From contig MABA01000021.1 of the NCBI GenBank assembly GCA_002162875.1, positions 1-64,000 of the forward strand: a DNA stretch of 64,000 nt, read 5' to 3'. The stretch is from Rhodobacterales bacterium 52_120_T64 (GTDB lineage Bacteria; Pseudomonadota; Alphaproteobacteria; Rhodobacterales; Rhodobacteraceae). Below the pieces are notes generated by a model. That model had not been told where the DNA came from, did no database searches, and worked only from the letters and a program-made list of their open reading frames with translations. The stretch's first letter is position 1, and the number at the start of each line of letters is the position of its first letter. Positions 1-8,923 of this stretch are shown in pieces. Both the position numbers and the translations under genes were made by a program.

Positions 1-357
1 ACTCCGGTGACCAGAGTGTTTGAAACATTCAAGAAGCACCATCAGAACAGTCCAGCAGGGTTGTATGAACGCAAGGACATTGTGCGGCGGTGTTAGGACG
101 TGTGGGGGACTCATATCCATAAGATACAAACAGCAGACTATTAGCGTCATTATCGGGCAATATGGCCATCATCGTGAAAACCATCCAGCACAGTCAAACA
201 GCGTTTCTGGAACGCAAAGGGCACTGTTTGAACATGGTAGGACAAATGATCGGACATTTGGGAGTTATTGATGTGAACTCAAGAACGTGATATCTTTGTT
301 TTGTTGACTTATTCAGTAGTCATGGCTCCTGCTGCCGGAAATGAACGAAATAACCCA
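1..357. other. Left flank, no recognisable gene
   Basis: I see no convincing gene here. The one open frame (about 20-271, plus strand) resembles no family I know, lacks a clear ribosome binding site and has an atypical composition. This DNA lies outside the left arm of the inverted repeat and could be remains of a larger island running beyond the window edge. Confidence 0.4.
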
Positions 358-469
358 CCGTGTGGGGGCACCACTTCAACACCATTCCCAACGCTTAACG
401 CTTTGTAATGCTTGAATAATGTTTAACTATCGTTGGTTTGAACATTGGAGGGTAGGTCATTACGAAGGA
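358..469 (+). repeat. Left arm of 112-bp perfect inverted repeat, with tRNA-Thr 3' fragment
   Basis: This segment is the exact reverse complement of 1631-1742. Its first 16 bases (358-373) copy the 3' end of tRNA-Thr including CCA. About 86 bp of non-coding DNA follow, then the last 10 bases of the integrase gene including its stop. Identity ends sharply at both edges (357 against 1743 and 470 against 1630 mismatch). A 3' tRNA fragment is the usual mark of an integrase attachment site, but such copies normally lie in direct orientation. The inverted orientation is the oddity. Confidence 0.93.
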
Positions 470-1503
470 TCGACAGCCGCTGACAGCCATTTATGTATCA
501 TTTCCAAACTGTAACCAGAGCCGTATGACTGCCCAATATTAGAAGAAGAACTCCAACCACCGATTTGATCGGCTATTTCCGTTGGACATTCAACACCCCT
601 CAAACGATCCCGCATTGAATGTCTGAACCCGTGCATTGTGGGTTTCTCGGACACGGTTTGCTTTAGCCACTTATTCAATGATGCACTCGCAGTATTAGCA
701 TTCGTTGTATCAGTCAGGTTATAACGTTGGAAAGCATGGACACCATCACCTACCGAGTGCAAAACACGTTGTGCAGCCCAGAGTGATGACCCAACCAAGG
801 GAATGTCACGAGCACTACCTTCGGTTTTCAGACGCCGCCATGGATGCGGTTGAATACGCAAAAATGGAATTGCACCATCATCAAGATGCAGATCATCAAC
901 GTGCAGCCCAGCAGCTTCTGCCAGCCGCATTCCGGTGTCAGCCACTAATGCGATTAACCAACGGATATCGTCATCTTGCTCAAAACAAGCTTTCTGTATG
1001 ATACGAATGTCAGTCGACGAAATTGGTTGGCGAGCATTAACTCCAATCTTGCTATCGAAGTAGACTCCCATGAAAGGATTGACCAATGTCAGGCCACTCT
1101 CATTGGCAACAAAGGATATGATTGACTTAATGGTGCCGAAGACACGGGCAACACTGCTTCCAGTCAAACCACGTTCGAACAATGAATCCCGAAAAGCCGT
1201 TGCATCTGACTTGTTGTAATCAAGCAGATGTTTGTCTCCCCTCGCCTCTTTAAGATACCGACAAGCACGTTCGGCGGACGCTGCAAACGTTTTTGGACGG
1301 TTGTGACCTTTTAATCGAATATAGATTTTCACCGCCTCAGACAGTTTAGGCCCTAGATCGATCACTGTTGGCTTTACAATTAGGTTCCGTGCAGGATCGG
1401 TTATTGCCAGATGCTGTATTGGTAGTTGGTCATTCTCCATACGCAGTTTCAACCAATAGTCATCCAACTGAGCAGCCGCTGAGAGAGCACGATTGGTTGC
1501 CAC
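460..1503 (-). CDS. Tyrosine recombinase / site-specific integrase
   Basis: A 347-aa phage/island-type integrase that should cut and rejoin DNA at the neighbouring tRNA-Thr attachment site. The N-terminal part (about 50-150) fits a SAM-like core-binding domain. The catalytic domain follows, with R193 (ADTGMRLAEAAG), a likely beta-hairpin lysine K226, H291 and R294 (HGFRH), W317 in the usual His/Trp position, and nucleophile Y327 (GQSYGSGY). The full catalytic set is present, so the enzyme is probably active. The stop codon lies inside the left inverted-repeat arm. No excisionase, cargo or other phage gene accompanies it in the window. It is transcribed in the same direction as tRNA-Thr, with its 5' end facing the tRNA. 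Confidence 0.9.
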   Translation of the reverse strand: MATNRALSAAAQLDDYWLKLRMENDQLPIQHLAITDPARNLIVKPTVIDLGPKLSEAVKIYIRLKGHNRPKTFAASAERACRYLKEARGDKHLLDYNKSDATAFRDSLFERGLTGSSVARVFGTIKSIISFVANESGLTLVNPFMGVYFDSKIGVNARQPISSTDIRIIQKACFEQDDDIRWLIALVADTGMRLAEAAGLHVDDLHLDDGAIPFLRIQPHPWRRLKTEGSARDIPLVGSSLWAAQRVLHSVGDGVHAFQRYNLTDTTNANTASASLNKWLKQTVSEKPTMHGFRHSMRDRLRGVECPTEIADQIGGWSSSSNIGQSYGSGYSLEMIHKWLSAAVDPS

Positions 1504-1630
1504 TCGGACCGACTTGGTCTTCAGAGAATAGGTAACCCTAATAGAGCTATAGTGATGAAGAATGTCTGATGGGATTCGACGACTAAAGTAATAATATCCC
1601 CGTTTTATGTAGCAAAACGGAACTGAAATG

Positions 1631-1742
1631 TCCTTCGTAATGACCTACCCTCCAATGTTCAAACCAACGATAGTTAAACATTATTCAAGCATTACAAAGC
1701 GTTAAGCGTTGGGAATGGTGTTGAAGTGGTGCCCCCACACGG
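1631..1742 (-). repeat. Right arm of 112-bp perfect inverted repeat, overlapping tRNA-Thr
   Basis: Exact inverted copy of 358-469. Bases 1727-1742 are the 3' end of the intact tRNA-Thr gene. The rest is the 86-bp spacer and a 10-base copy of the integrase 3' end. Recombination between the arms would flip the integrase segment and leave both the tRNA and the integrase frame intact, because everything exchanged is identical. Confidence 0.93.
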
Positions 1743-1802
1743 ACTCGAACCGCGGACCTACTGATTACAAATCAGTTGCTCTACCAGCTGAGCTATAGGG
1801 GC
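1727..1802 (-). tRNA. tRNA-Thr (anticodon TGT)
   Basis: The minus strand reads as a 76-nt cloverleaf with an encoded CCA. The acceptor stem is GCCCCTA with TGGGGGC, the D arm is GCTC/GAGC, and the anticodon stem ACTGA/TCAGT encloses loop TTTGTAA (anticodon TGT). The T arm is CGCGG/CCGTG with loop TTCGAGT. It decodes ACA and related Thr codons. Its 3' end forms part of the inverted repeat, which marks it as the integration target of the adjacent recombinase. The gene itself is intact. Confidence 0.96.
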
Positions 1803-1869
1803 AACGTGGGCTAATTACCCTTCAATGGGGCGGGTGCGCAAGGGGTAAAATGCGGCTAAACTGAAATTT

Positions 1870-3528
1870 TCATTTGTTTGACGAGCGGGCCAACAAAATT
1901 ACTGGCAGCAACCCAACAATCGTCACAAAAATCGCTGCAGGGGCAGCCTGCCCGAGGTTTTCTAGCGAGGCTTGACTGTAAACGCGCGTCGCCAACGTAT
2001 CAAAGTTGAAGGGGCGTAGAATCAGGGTTGCAGGCAACTCTTTTACGCCATCAACGAAGATCAGCATACCAGCCACAAGCACGGAGCCGCGGATGAGTGG
2101 CACGTGAATTTCGCGTAAGGTTTGGCCGGCCCCACGGCCCAACGATCGCGAGGCCATGTCCATCGAGGGTGTCACACGCCCCAACGCACTATCCACGGCG
2201 CCAAGCCCGATTGCGAAGAAGCGCACGAAATAGGCCAAAACGACGGCGGCAGCTGAACCAGTTAGCAGCAAGCCAATGTCCCAACCAAACACACCCTCGA
2301 TCAAGTCTGCAAAAACGTTGTCAAAGGCCGCCAGTGGAAACAGGATGCCGATGGCGAGCACGGCGCCGGGGGCTGCATAGCCAATCGAAGTTACAGGCAG
2401 CAAATTACGCGGCAAACGGCTGCGTGATTGGCGCGCGCCGTACACTAGGAACAACGCGCCCAGCACGGTCAAAGCAGCAGCAGATCCAGCAAGCGTCAAC
2501 GTGTTCAACGTGGCGCGCCATAGACCTGCGTCCAGCCAATAGTCTGGGTTATCGAAAGCATGTGATGCGATAACTGACATCGGTACCAAAAACCCCATCG
2601 CGAAAGGCAACGCACACGCAACCGTCGCTGCGACAGCTTTGGGGCCACGCAGGACAGAGGGCGAAACCGGGACGCGTTTGGACGACAGGTTGTGATAGCG
2701 GCGATTACGGCGGCTGATTTTCTCGAACGCCGCCAAAAACAGCACCAGCGCCAATATCACACAGGCAATCTGTGCTGCGCCGCCAGCGTTATATCCCAGT
2801 AGCCATGTGGTAAAAATTCCGGTGGTCAAAGTTTGCACAGCGAAGTAATCGACGGTGCCAAAATCGTTCAACGTCTCCATCATCACAATCGCCATTCCTG
2901 CTGCGATGGCAGGCCGTGCCAGTGGCAATGCCACACGCAGGAAGATTGCCCAAGGGCCGCTGCCCAAAGCACGGGCGACTTCGATCATATTTGTGGATTG
3001 CTCGCGGAAGGCCGCGCGCGCCAGTAGGTAAATGTAAGGGTACATCGACATCGACAAAACGAATATCGCGGCCCACATCGATCGAATTTCAGGGAACCAG
3101 TAAGCCCGGGCGTCTTGCCAGCCAAACCAATCGCGCATCAGCGTTTGAACCGGCCCAGCGTACTCCAGAAAATCCACCAGAGCGTATGCGCTGATGTACG
3201 CGGGCAATGCGAGGGGCATCAGCAAGGCCCATTCCAACACACGCCGGAATGGGAATCGTGTTGTAACCACCAGCCACGCGACGCCAGTTCCAATCGCAGC
3301 CGATAGAACACCGACGCTCGACATCAGGATAAGCGAATTCTTCAGATAACGCGGCAACGTCGTTGCAACCAGATGACCCCAGATGTTTTCGGTCGGGAAA
3401 AAAGCAATCCAAACCACGCTAAGTAGCGGGAAAACCACCAGGGCCGCGATCGCAATCGCACCCAGTGACCACGGGTTTGGCCTCAAAATCGAGGGGGCTT
3501 TGTATATCTGACTAGTTTTATCAACCAT
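1870..3528 (-). CDS. ABC transporter permease, iron(III) type, two fused permease units
   Basis: A 552-aa inner-membrane protein of the FbpB/SfuB kind: two binding-protein-dependent permease domains in tandem, about 12 membrane helices. Each half carries an EAA-like loop that contacts the ATPase (around EVARALGSGPWAIF in the first half and MASRSLGRGAGQTL in the second). Family members import ferric iron, sometimes other anions or polyamines. No binding protein or ATPase gene lies beside it: upstream is ccoS, downstream is tRNA-Thr and the integrase unit. It must work with subunits encoded elsewhere, or its partners were lost. The iron assignment rests on overall resemblance. Confidence 0.82.
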   Translation of the reverse strand: MVDKTSQIYKAPSILRPNPWSLGAIAIAALVVFPLLSVVWIAFFPTENIWGHLVATTLPRYLKNSLILMSSVGVLSAAIGTGVAWLVVTTRFPFRRVLEWALLMPLALPAYISAYALVDFLEYAGPVQTLMRDWFGWQDARAYWFPEIRSMWAAIFVLSMSMYPYIYLLARAAFREQSTNMIEVARALGSGPWAIFLRVALPLARPAIAAGMAIVMMETLNDFGTVDYFAVQTLTTGIFTTWLLGYNAGGAAQIACVILALVLFLAAFEKISRRNRRYHNLSSKRVPVSPSVLRGPKAVAATVACALPFAMGFLVPMSVIASHAFDNPDYWLDAGLWRATLNTLTLAGSAAALTVLGALFLVYGARQSRSRLPRNLLPVTSIGYAAPGAVLAIGILFPLAAFDNVFADLIEGVFGWDIGLLLTGSAAAVVLAYFVRFFAIGLGAVDSALGRVTPSMDMASRSLGRGAGQTLREIHVPLIRGSVLVAGMLIFVDGVKELPATLILRPFNFDTLATRVYSQASLENLGQAAPAAIFVTIVGLLPVILLARSSNK

Positions 3529-3586
3529 AGGCGATCAATAGGGCGATTGCCGCCCCCTGTCCAGCGCGTTGATCTGACCTGATCTG

Positions 3587-3760
3587 TTACGCATCTTCAG
3601 AGCTTTCGGCCGGGGCATCATCAAAACGATCAGATAAAATGCGATTGGCGTTGCCGTCAGGATCGTCGTACTGATTGTGGCGCATCATCCAGAAAAATGC
3701 CAGCAACCCCACGCCGCCCAGCCCAAGAGAAATCGGGATAAGAACTGCCAATATATTCAT
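3587..3760 (-). CDS. ccoS: cbb3 oxidase assembly protein CcoS
   Basis: A 57-aa protein with one N-terminal membrane helix (MNILAVLIPISLGLGGVG) and a short acidic tail beginning HNQYDDPDGNANRIL, the expected form of CcoS. In the family it is needed to put haem and copper cofactors into the cbb3-type cytochrome oxidase. Its ATG overlaps the ccoI stop in an ATGA arrangement, so the two are probably translationally coupled. It is the last gene of the ccoGHIS operon. Confidence 0.93.
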   Translation of the reverse strand: MNILAVLIPISLGLGGVGLLAFFWMMRHNQYDDPDGNANRILSDRFDDAPAESSEDA

Positions 3761-5964
3761 GATTTACGCCCCAGTCGCATTGCGTTTAGTGACACTGTAA
3801 TAGAGCTGCCGGACATTGCCAACGCCGCCATAAGCGGGGTTGCAAAACCCATTAGGGCGATCGGCACGGCGATCAGGTTGTAAACCGCCGCTATGGTGAA
3901 ATTCTCTAATATCCGCCGTTTGGCAAGCCGTGCCAACCGCAGGCTTTTCGAAACTTGCGATAGGTCGTCCCCGACCAAAATCAGGTCTGCTGATACGCGG
4001 CTGGCGTCTACGGCCGAGGCCAGCGAGATCGACACATAGGCCCCTGCCAGCGCCGCCGCATCGTTTAGCCCGTCACCGACCATAAGAACTTTATGGCCGT
4101 TGTCCGCCAAATCATTCAACACCGCGACTTTGTCTGCAGGGGTCGCTTCGGCAATCCACGTTTTAACACCCAGCTTCTCGGCGGCGTCCTGTACAGGTTT
4201 CGGCACGTCGCCCGACAAAATCTGCACATCCACACCGTCAGCCAATAGCGAAGTGATTGTTGCTGCCGCCTCGGGACGCATGGTATCCTCGAACAGCAGC
4301 GCAACTGGAGCGCCTGCTCCGATGCGAAGCCAGCTCGCCGATTGCTGCACATTGTGGCGCTCAACGCCACACCAGACAGCCCGCCCCAATCGAACCTCCT
4401 GTCCATCCAAGAGGGCACGTGTGCCCATTCCCGGCTCCTCGACGATATCAATAAGTTCGGCGGGGGTAATCCCCATTTCGGCACCAAACTCACCAATTGC
4501 CTTGGACATAGGATGCACCGATGCGCGCGCCATTCCAACGGCTACTCGCATATCCGAAACTGAAACCGAAGATCCGTTCATCAGCTGCGGGCGGCCGGTC
4601 GTCAACGTCCCCCCTTTGTCGAAGACAACTGTATCTACCTCCGCCAGACGCTCCAACGCGATGCCTTCTTTCAACAGAACGCCATTGCGAAAAAGGCGTC
4701 CGCTTGCGGCCGTCAACACCGCAGGCACGGCCAGACCCAGCGCACAAGGGCATGTGATAATCAGAACCGCCGCCGCGATGTTGACCGCTAGACGCCAATC
4801 ACCGGAATAGAACCCCCAAAACAGGAATGCGACCGCCGACAAAATATGCACGAGCGGCGCATAAATCGTCGCGGCTTTTTCTGCCAACGATGTGTATTTG
4901 TTTTTTGAGGCCTCGGCGGATTCCACTAACCGAGTGATTTGTTGCAAAAGCGTATCTTCGCCCAAACCTTCAGCCCGCACCACCAGCGCGCCCGTCAGGT
5001 TCAACATACCAGCGATCACGGGTGTGCCCGGTTCGACCGCTTCGGGCATCGTTTCACCCGTTAGCATCGAAGGGTCCAACTCGCTTTGACCCTCGCTCAC
5101 GACGCCGTCCACCGGAACACGCGAACCCGCTGCGACAGAGATCAAATCACCTTCGCGCAACGCATCCATCGGTACGGTTTCACGGGTTCCATCCGTATTA
5201 ATACGTTCAGCGCGGTGCACCTCTAGTGCGGCGAGTTCAACTGCAGCAGACCGCGCCACAGCGCGCGTCCGATGATCCAGATACCGCCCCAACAGCAAGA
5301 AAAACGTCAGCGACAGAGCTGCGTCAAAATACGCATGCTCGCCACCCTCGACGGTTTCCATCAACGAAACACCGCTTGCCAATATCAGTGCCAACGAGAT
5401 CGGCACATCCATATTCAACCGCCCTACCCTAAGCGAGGTCCACGCATTCTTGAAAAACGGCACGCCGGAAAACGCCACGGTCGGCAGCGCGATTACCGCT
5501 GAAATCCAATGCATCATTTCGCGCGTTGCACCCTCGGCACCGCCCCAAACAGAAAACGACAGCAGCATCACGTTCATCATTGCGAAGCCGGCCACCGCAA
5601 GGCGTGCCAGAAGATCGCGACCAGCCTTATCGACCACTTCTTGATCTAGCGCCGCGCTGTCCAGTTCTTTCGCGGGATAGCCCCAGCTTGTTAGTAAATC
5701 GATCAGATAAGTTTCAATTCCGGGAATGTCCTTAACCGTAATCGTCACGCGCTTGCGGGTTAGGTTCACCCGCGCCCCTTCGATTTCGGGTAGTTTGCTC
5801 AGGCCGGTTTCAACACCGCTGATGCAGGCTGCGCAATGAATTGACGGCAAAGATAATTCGATCCGGCGCGACTGGCCAGACTGAGCCTCGCCTGCGGATT
5901 TAATCAGATCCGTTGGTATCGCAACGCACGCCGGACAAGCTGCAATTGATGACGTCTCAGCCAT
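3757..5964 (-). CDS. ccoI: Copper-translocating P1B-type ATPase CcoI (FixI)
   Basis: A 735-aa inner-membrane copper exporter that supplies copper for CcoN assembly. An N-terminal CPAC pair (C10, C13) precedes an HMA domain with HCAAC (C44, C47). Membrane helices follow, then the actuator motif TGE (302-304), the transmembrane CPC site (405-407), the HP motif (SVHPMSK) and GDGLNDAAAL. The phosphorylation motif reads DKGGTLT (D449) instead of the near-universal DKTGT. The acceptor aspartate is kept, but the Thr two residues after it is Gly (codon GGG at 4612-4614). The gene overlaps ccoH by 8 bp and ccoS by 3 bp. Function is likely retained, but kinetics may be altered. Confidence 0.93.
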   Translation of the reverse strand: MAETSSIAACPACVAIPTDLIKSAGEAQSGQSRRIELSLPSIHCAACISGVETGLSKLPEIEGARVNLTRKRVTITVKDIPGIETYLIDLLTSWGYPAKELDSAALDQEVVDKAGRDLLARLAVAGFAMMNVMLLSFSVWGGAEGATREMMHWISAVIALPTVAFSGVPFFKNAWTSLRVGRLNMDVPISLALILASGVSLMETVEGGEHAYFDAALSLTFFLLLGRYLDHRTRAVARSAAVELAALEVHRAERINTDGTRETVPMDALREGDLISVAAGSRVPVDGVVSEGQSELDPSMLTGETMPEAVEPGTPVIAGMLNLTGALVVRAEGLGEDTLLQQITRLVESAEASKNKYTSLAEKAATIYAPLVHILSAVAFLFWGFYSGDWRLAVNIAAAVLIITCPCALGLAVPAVLTAASGRLFRNGVLLKEGIALERLAEVDTVVFDKGGTLTTGRPQLMNGSSVSVSDMRVAVGMARASVHPMSKAIGEFGAEMGITPAELIDIVEEPGMGTRALLDGQEVRLGRAVWCGVERHNVQQSASWLRIGAGAPVALLFEDTMRPEAAATITSLLADGVDVQILSGDVPKPVQDAAEKLGVKTWIAEATPADKVAVLNDLADNGHKVLMVGDGLNDAAALAGAYVSISLASAVDASRVSADLILVGDDLSQVSKSLRLARLAKRRILENFTIAAVYNLIAVPIALMGFATPLMAALAMSGSSITVSLNAMRLGRKS

Positions 5965-6433
5965 GGCCGTCCGTCACAAACAGTTCCAGTCTTTGCGCAA
6001 ACGGCTCTCCATCCACATCTTCAGCGTTCACGTAAACGAACCACTTACCCACACCCAGATCGATGTTGAACCAATACCCGATAGTATCCCGCAAAAGCAC
6101 AGGAGTCACATCTTCGCGGCCATGCGTCGGGCGACCAACACGCACGTCGATCACTTTCGGGAAAATAAATTCCCCGTTCGCAAAAATCGAGAGGTTCATC
6201 TGGCCGTTGGCGAATTTGACTTCGGGTGCCCAACCAAGCGAGCGCTGTGCAACCGCACGATCGTCAAATGTCTGCGAAGCAATATAGGAGTTTTTCACTT
6301 CCAGTCCCGGAAACGTCTTCACGGCATTATACAACAACGTCATGTTCACCGCCAAGATTGTCCCGAACGCGGCCAGCAAGATTATCAGAACCTTGCGGCC
6401 TGTTAACTCTTTGGCGGGTTTATCATAAGTCAT
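5957..6433 (-). CDS. ccoH: cbb3 oxidase maturation protein CcoH (FixH family)
   Basis: A 158-aa protein with one N-terminal membrane anchor (about residues 13-35) and a periplasmic beta-rich domain, as in FixH/CcoH. The family is required for stable assembly of the cbb3 oxidase and is thought to act with CcoI in copper delivery. It overlaps ccoG by 4 bp (ATGA) and ccoI by 8 bp, so it is embedded in the ccoGHIS unit. Confidence 0.92.
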   Translation of the reverse strand: MTYDKPAKELTGRKVLIILLAAFGTILAVNMTLLYNAVKTFPGLEVKNSYIASQTFDDRAVAQRSLGWAPEVKFANGQMNLSIFANGEFIFPKVIDVRVGRPTHGREDVTPVLLRDTIGYWFNIDLGVGKWFVYVNAEDVDGEPFAQRLELFVTDGHG

Positions 6434-7872
6434 GGTGCTTTTCCGTTAAAAATAGTGTCAACAAATGCGCGATCACCACTGGTCATATCTTCGATCCAGA
6501 TGCGAACCTCTGTGCGGTTGCGGCTTCCGGCAGGATCACCTGGTCCAGCAACCAGATACACCCGTTGGCTATAGGTATCATCAGCCGGGGCCAGTACTAT
6601 CACACCCTCGATTCCTTGCAACTGTACACCTATATCCGCGTCAGTCGCCGCGCTGGTAATAGTGATGTGGAACGGACGTTCTTCGCCATGCTTGTTCAGG
6701 ATGCGTAAATCGTAGTCGTTGCGGATGGTTCCGTCAGACAGCGCCACAAACACAGGGTTCCTGATCGGCGAAACGTTAACTTCGATGTCAGGACGCACAA
6801 ACAGTGCTACCAGCAAGCCAACTCCAACAGCAGCCCACAGCGTGGCATACATTATGGTGCGGAAACGGATCAGGTGTTTCCACAAATTTCGCGGCGGATG
6901 ACCTGCGCGTTCAAGCGGTTCATCGTTAGCAGTAAGATAGGCAATCAAACCGGTGGGGCGGCCGACCTTGACCATCATCTCGTCGCACGCATCAATGCAC
7001 AGCGCACATGTGATGCATTCCAATTGCTGGCCTTCGCGAATGTCGATGCCTACGGGGCAAACGGCAACACAGGCGTTACAATCGATGCAATCCCCCAGCG
7101 ACGGGTCAGCCGTGGATTCCTTCAATTTCGCCCGCGGCTCGCCGCGCCAATCGCGATAGGAAACCGTCATGGTATCCTCGTCCATCATCGCGGCCTGAAT
7201 ACGCGGCCAAGGGCACATGTAGGTACAGATTTGTTCCTGCATAAACCCGCCAAAAATAAACGTAGTTGCGGTAAGGGACGCGATAAAGGCATATGCCACA
7301 AACGCAGCTTGTCCAGTCAAAAGCTCGACCAACAAAGTCGGCGCATCAGCGAAATAGAACACCCAAGCACCGCCCGTTGCGACTGCAATCAACAGCCATG
7401 CAGACCATTTGGTCAATCGCAAACGCCATTTTCTGGCATCCCATTTGGCATTCAGCAGACGGATCCGCGCGTTGCGGTCCCCCTCGACCCAGCGTTCCAC
7501 CTGAACATAAAGGTCAACCCATACCGTTTGCGGGCAGGCATATCCACACCAAACCCGCCCGAGCGCCGAGGTAAACAGAAACAGCCCCAACCCCGCCATA
7601 ATTAGCAAACCGGCAACGAAATAAAACTCGTGTGGCCAAATCTCGATCCAGAACATGAAAAAACGACGCCCTGCCATATCGATCAAGACAGCTTGATCGG
7701 GCATGTTCGGGCCACGATCCCAGCGGATCCACGGAGTAATGTAGTAAACCCCCAGCGTGAAGATCATCAGCCACCACTTAAGCTGGCGAAATTTACCCTT
7801 CACGCGCTTCGGAAATACCGGTTCGCGGGTAGCATACAGCTTCTGGGCTACTTCAGGGGTTTCAGTGCTCAT
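6430..7872 (-). CDS. ccoG: cbb3 oxidase accessory protein CcoG (FixG/RdxA)
   Basis: A 480-aa membrane iron-sulphur protein. It has about five membrane helices, a polyferredoxin-like CGYACPQTVW segment, and two 4Fe-4S ferredoxin motifs (CIDCNACVAVCP and CITCALCIDAC). The C-terminal part is a periplasmic Ig-like domain. CcoG is reported to reduce Cu(II) to Cu(I) for oxidase assembly. It is the first gene of ccoGHIS, and a perfect FNR-type box lies 67 bp upstream of its start, so it is probably induced at low oxygen. Confidence 0.95.
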   Translation of the reverse strand: MSTETPEVAQKLYATREPVFPKRVKGKFRQLKWWLMIFTLGVYYITPWIRWDRGPNMPDQAVLIDMAGRRFFMFWIEIWPHEFYFVAGLLIMAGLGLFLFTSALGRVWCGYACPQTVWVDLYVQVERWVEGDRNARIRLLNAKWDARKWRLRLTKWSAWLLIAVATGGAWVFYFADAPTLLVELLTGQAAFVAYAFIASLTATTFIFGGFMQEQICTYMCPWPRIQAAMMDEDTMTVSYRDWRGEPRAKLKESTADPSLGDCIDCNACVAVCPVGIDIREGQQLECITCALCIDACDEMMVKVGRPTGLIAYLTANDEPLERAGHPPRNLWKHLIRFRTIMYATLWAAVGVGLLVALFVRPDIEVNVSPIRNPVFVALSDGTIRNDYDLRILNKHGEERPFHITITSAATDADIGVQLQGIEGVIVLAPADDTYSQRVYLVAGPGDPAGSRNRTEVRIWIEDMTSGDRAFVDTIFNGKAP

Positions 7873-7938
7873 TAGAGCCTCCGACTCAGTGTCATATTCA
7901 TTTACTGGGATGCATTACATGCCGGCATTAATGAAACC

Positions 7939-7952
7939 TTGATGTATATCAA
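7939..7952 (-). promoter_or_regulatory. FNR/FnrL box upstream of ccoG
   Basis: TTGAT-GTAT-ATCAA, a perfect match to the FNR/Anr consensus half-sites TTGAT and ATCAA. It lies in the ccoP-ccoG gap, 67 bp before the ccoG start. The fnrL gene a few kb away supplies the likely regulator. Confidence 0.85.
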
Positions 7953-7964
7953 GGTATCAGATTT

Positions 7965-7997
7965 AATAAAAATGCCTGACCGGAAAAACCGATCAGG
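7965..7997 (-). terminator. Rho-independent terminator after ccoNOQP
   Basis: The minus strand forms a near-perfect 10-bp hairpin, GCCTGATCGG-TTTTT-CCGGTCAGGC, followed by ATTTTTATT. It lies 47 bp beyond the ccoP stop, separating the oxidase structural operon from ccoGHIS. Confidence 0.85.
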
Positions 7998-8043
7998 CCA
8001 GTTGGCGTCATTAACCTGACGCAAGGGGAGTATCGGGTGGAGG

Positions 8044-8919
8044 CTATTCGCCTCCGCCCAATTCATGAACATATACCGCGACCTGACGAAGTTGAGCTTC
8101 ATTCAAGCGTCCCACAGTGGACCATGCTGGCATCACACCACCGCGGCTGTTCGTAATCGTTTCAGTGACTGTTTCCAGATCACCGCCGTATAGCCAAAGC
8201 GCATCGGCGAGGTTTGGTGCGCCGACAGAAATATCGCCCGTACCATCTTCGCCGTGACAGGATGAACAATTATCTTCAAAGACAACCGCACCCTCTGCGA
8301 CAAGTGCCGCATCAGTTGCACGACCCGAAAGGGACAGAACAAATTGCGCTGCTTGGTCAATTTCCTCGTGGCTGAGGTAATCATCGCCAAACACCGGCAT
8401 TTCAGACAGGCGTGTGTCGTCATCTTCATCCGCACGAATACCGTGGCTGATTGTTGTATAGATGGCGTCAATGTCACCACCCCACAGCCAGTCATCGTCG
8501 CGCAGGTTCGGATAGAAACCTTCGACACCAGCAGCGCCGGCACCGTGGCACTGGATACAGAAGGTACGGAACACAGCACCACCAGCCGAAACCGCATATG
8601 CGCCAACTTCGTCGTCGCCCGCAATCGCGGCCAGATCAAGGCTTACGATCCGGTTGTTCAACGGCGCGTTTTCCGCATTCACAGCCGCGATATCCGCAGC
8701 TACTTCAGCACGCGAGGAATACCCCAACAAGCCAGGTGTTGCGCCATTAATCAGCGGCCACGCCGGATAAGCGATAACGTACCCGATACCCCAGATGATT
8801 GTCAGATAAAAGGTCCACAGCCACCAACGCGGCATAGGATTGTTAAGTTCGGTAATGCCGTCCCACTCGTGACCAGTGGTTTCGACAACCTTTTTCTTTT
8901 TTTCAGGTTTTCTAGCCAT
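8044..8919 (-). CDS. ccoP: cbb3 oxidase diheme subunit CcoP
   Basis: A 291-aa membrane-anchored dihaem cytochrome c. After a charged N-terminus (MARKPEKKKK) comes a membrane helix (WWLWTFYLTIIWGIGYV) and two cytochrome c domains with haem motifs CIQCH and CSSCH. It passes electrons from the bc1 complex or soluble cytochrome c toward CcoO/CcoN. The start at 8919 gives the family's typical N-terminus. A longer in-frame extension to 9009 would overlap ccoQ and is unlikely. It is the last gene of ccoNOQP. Confidence 0.96.
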   Translation of the reverse strand: MARKPEKKKKVVETTGHEWDGITELNNPMPRWWLWTFYLTIIWGIGYVIAYPAWPLINGATPGLLGYSSRAEVAADIAAVNAENAPLNNRIVSLDLAAIAGDDEVGAYAVSAGGAVFRTFCIQCHGAGAAGVEGFYPNLRDDDWLWGGDIDAIYTTISHGIRADEDDDTRLSEMPVFGDDYLSHEEIDQAAQFVLSLSGRATDAALVAEGAVVFEDNCSSCHGEDGTGDISVGAPNLADALWLYGGDLETVTETITNSRGGVMPAWSTVGRLNEAQLRQVAVYVHELGGGE

Positions 8920-8923
8920 AGTC

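Noticed and set aside
20-271. 83-codon open frame at the left edge
   Set aside because: No family resemblance, no ribosome binding site, odd composition. More likely chance or island debris.
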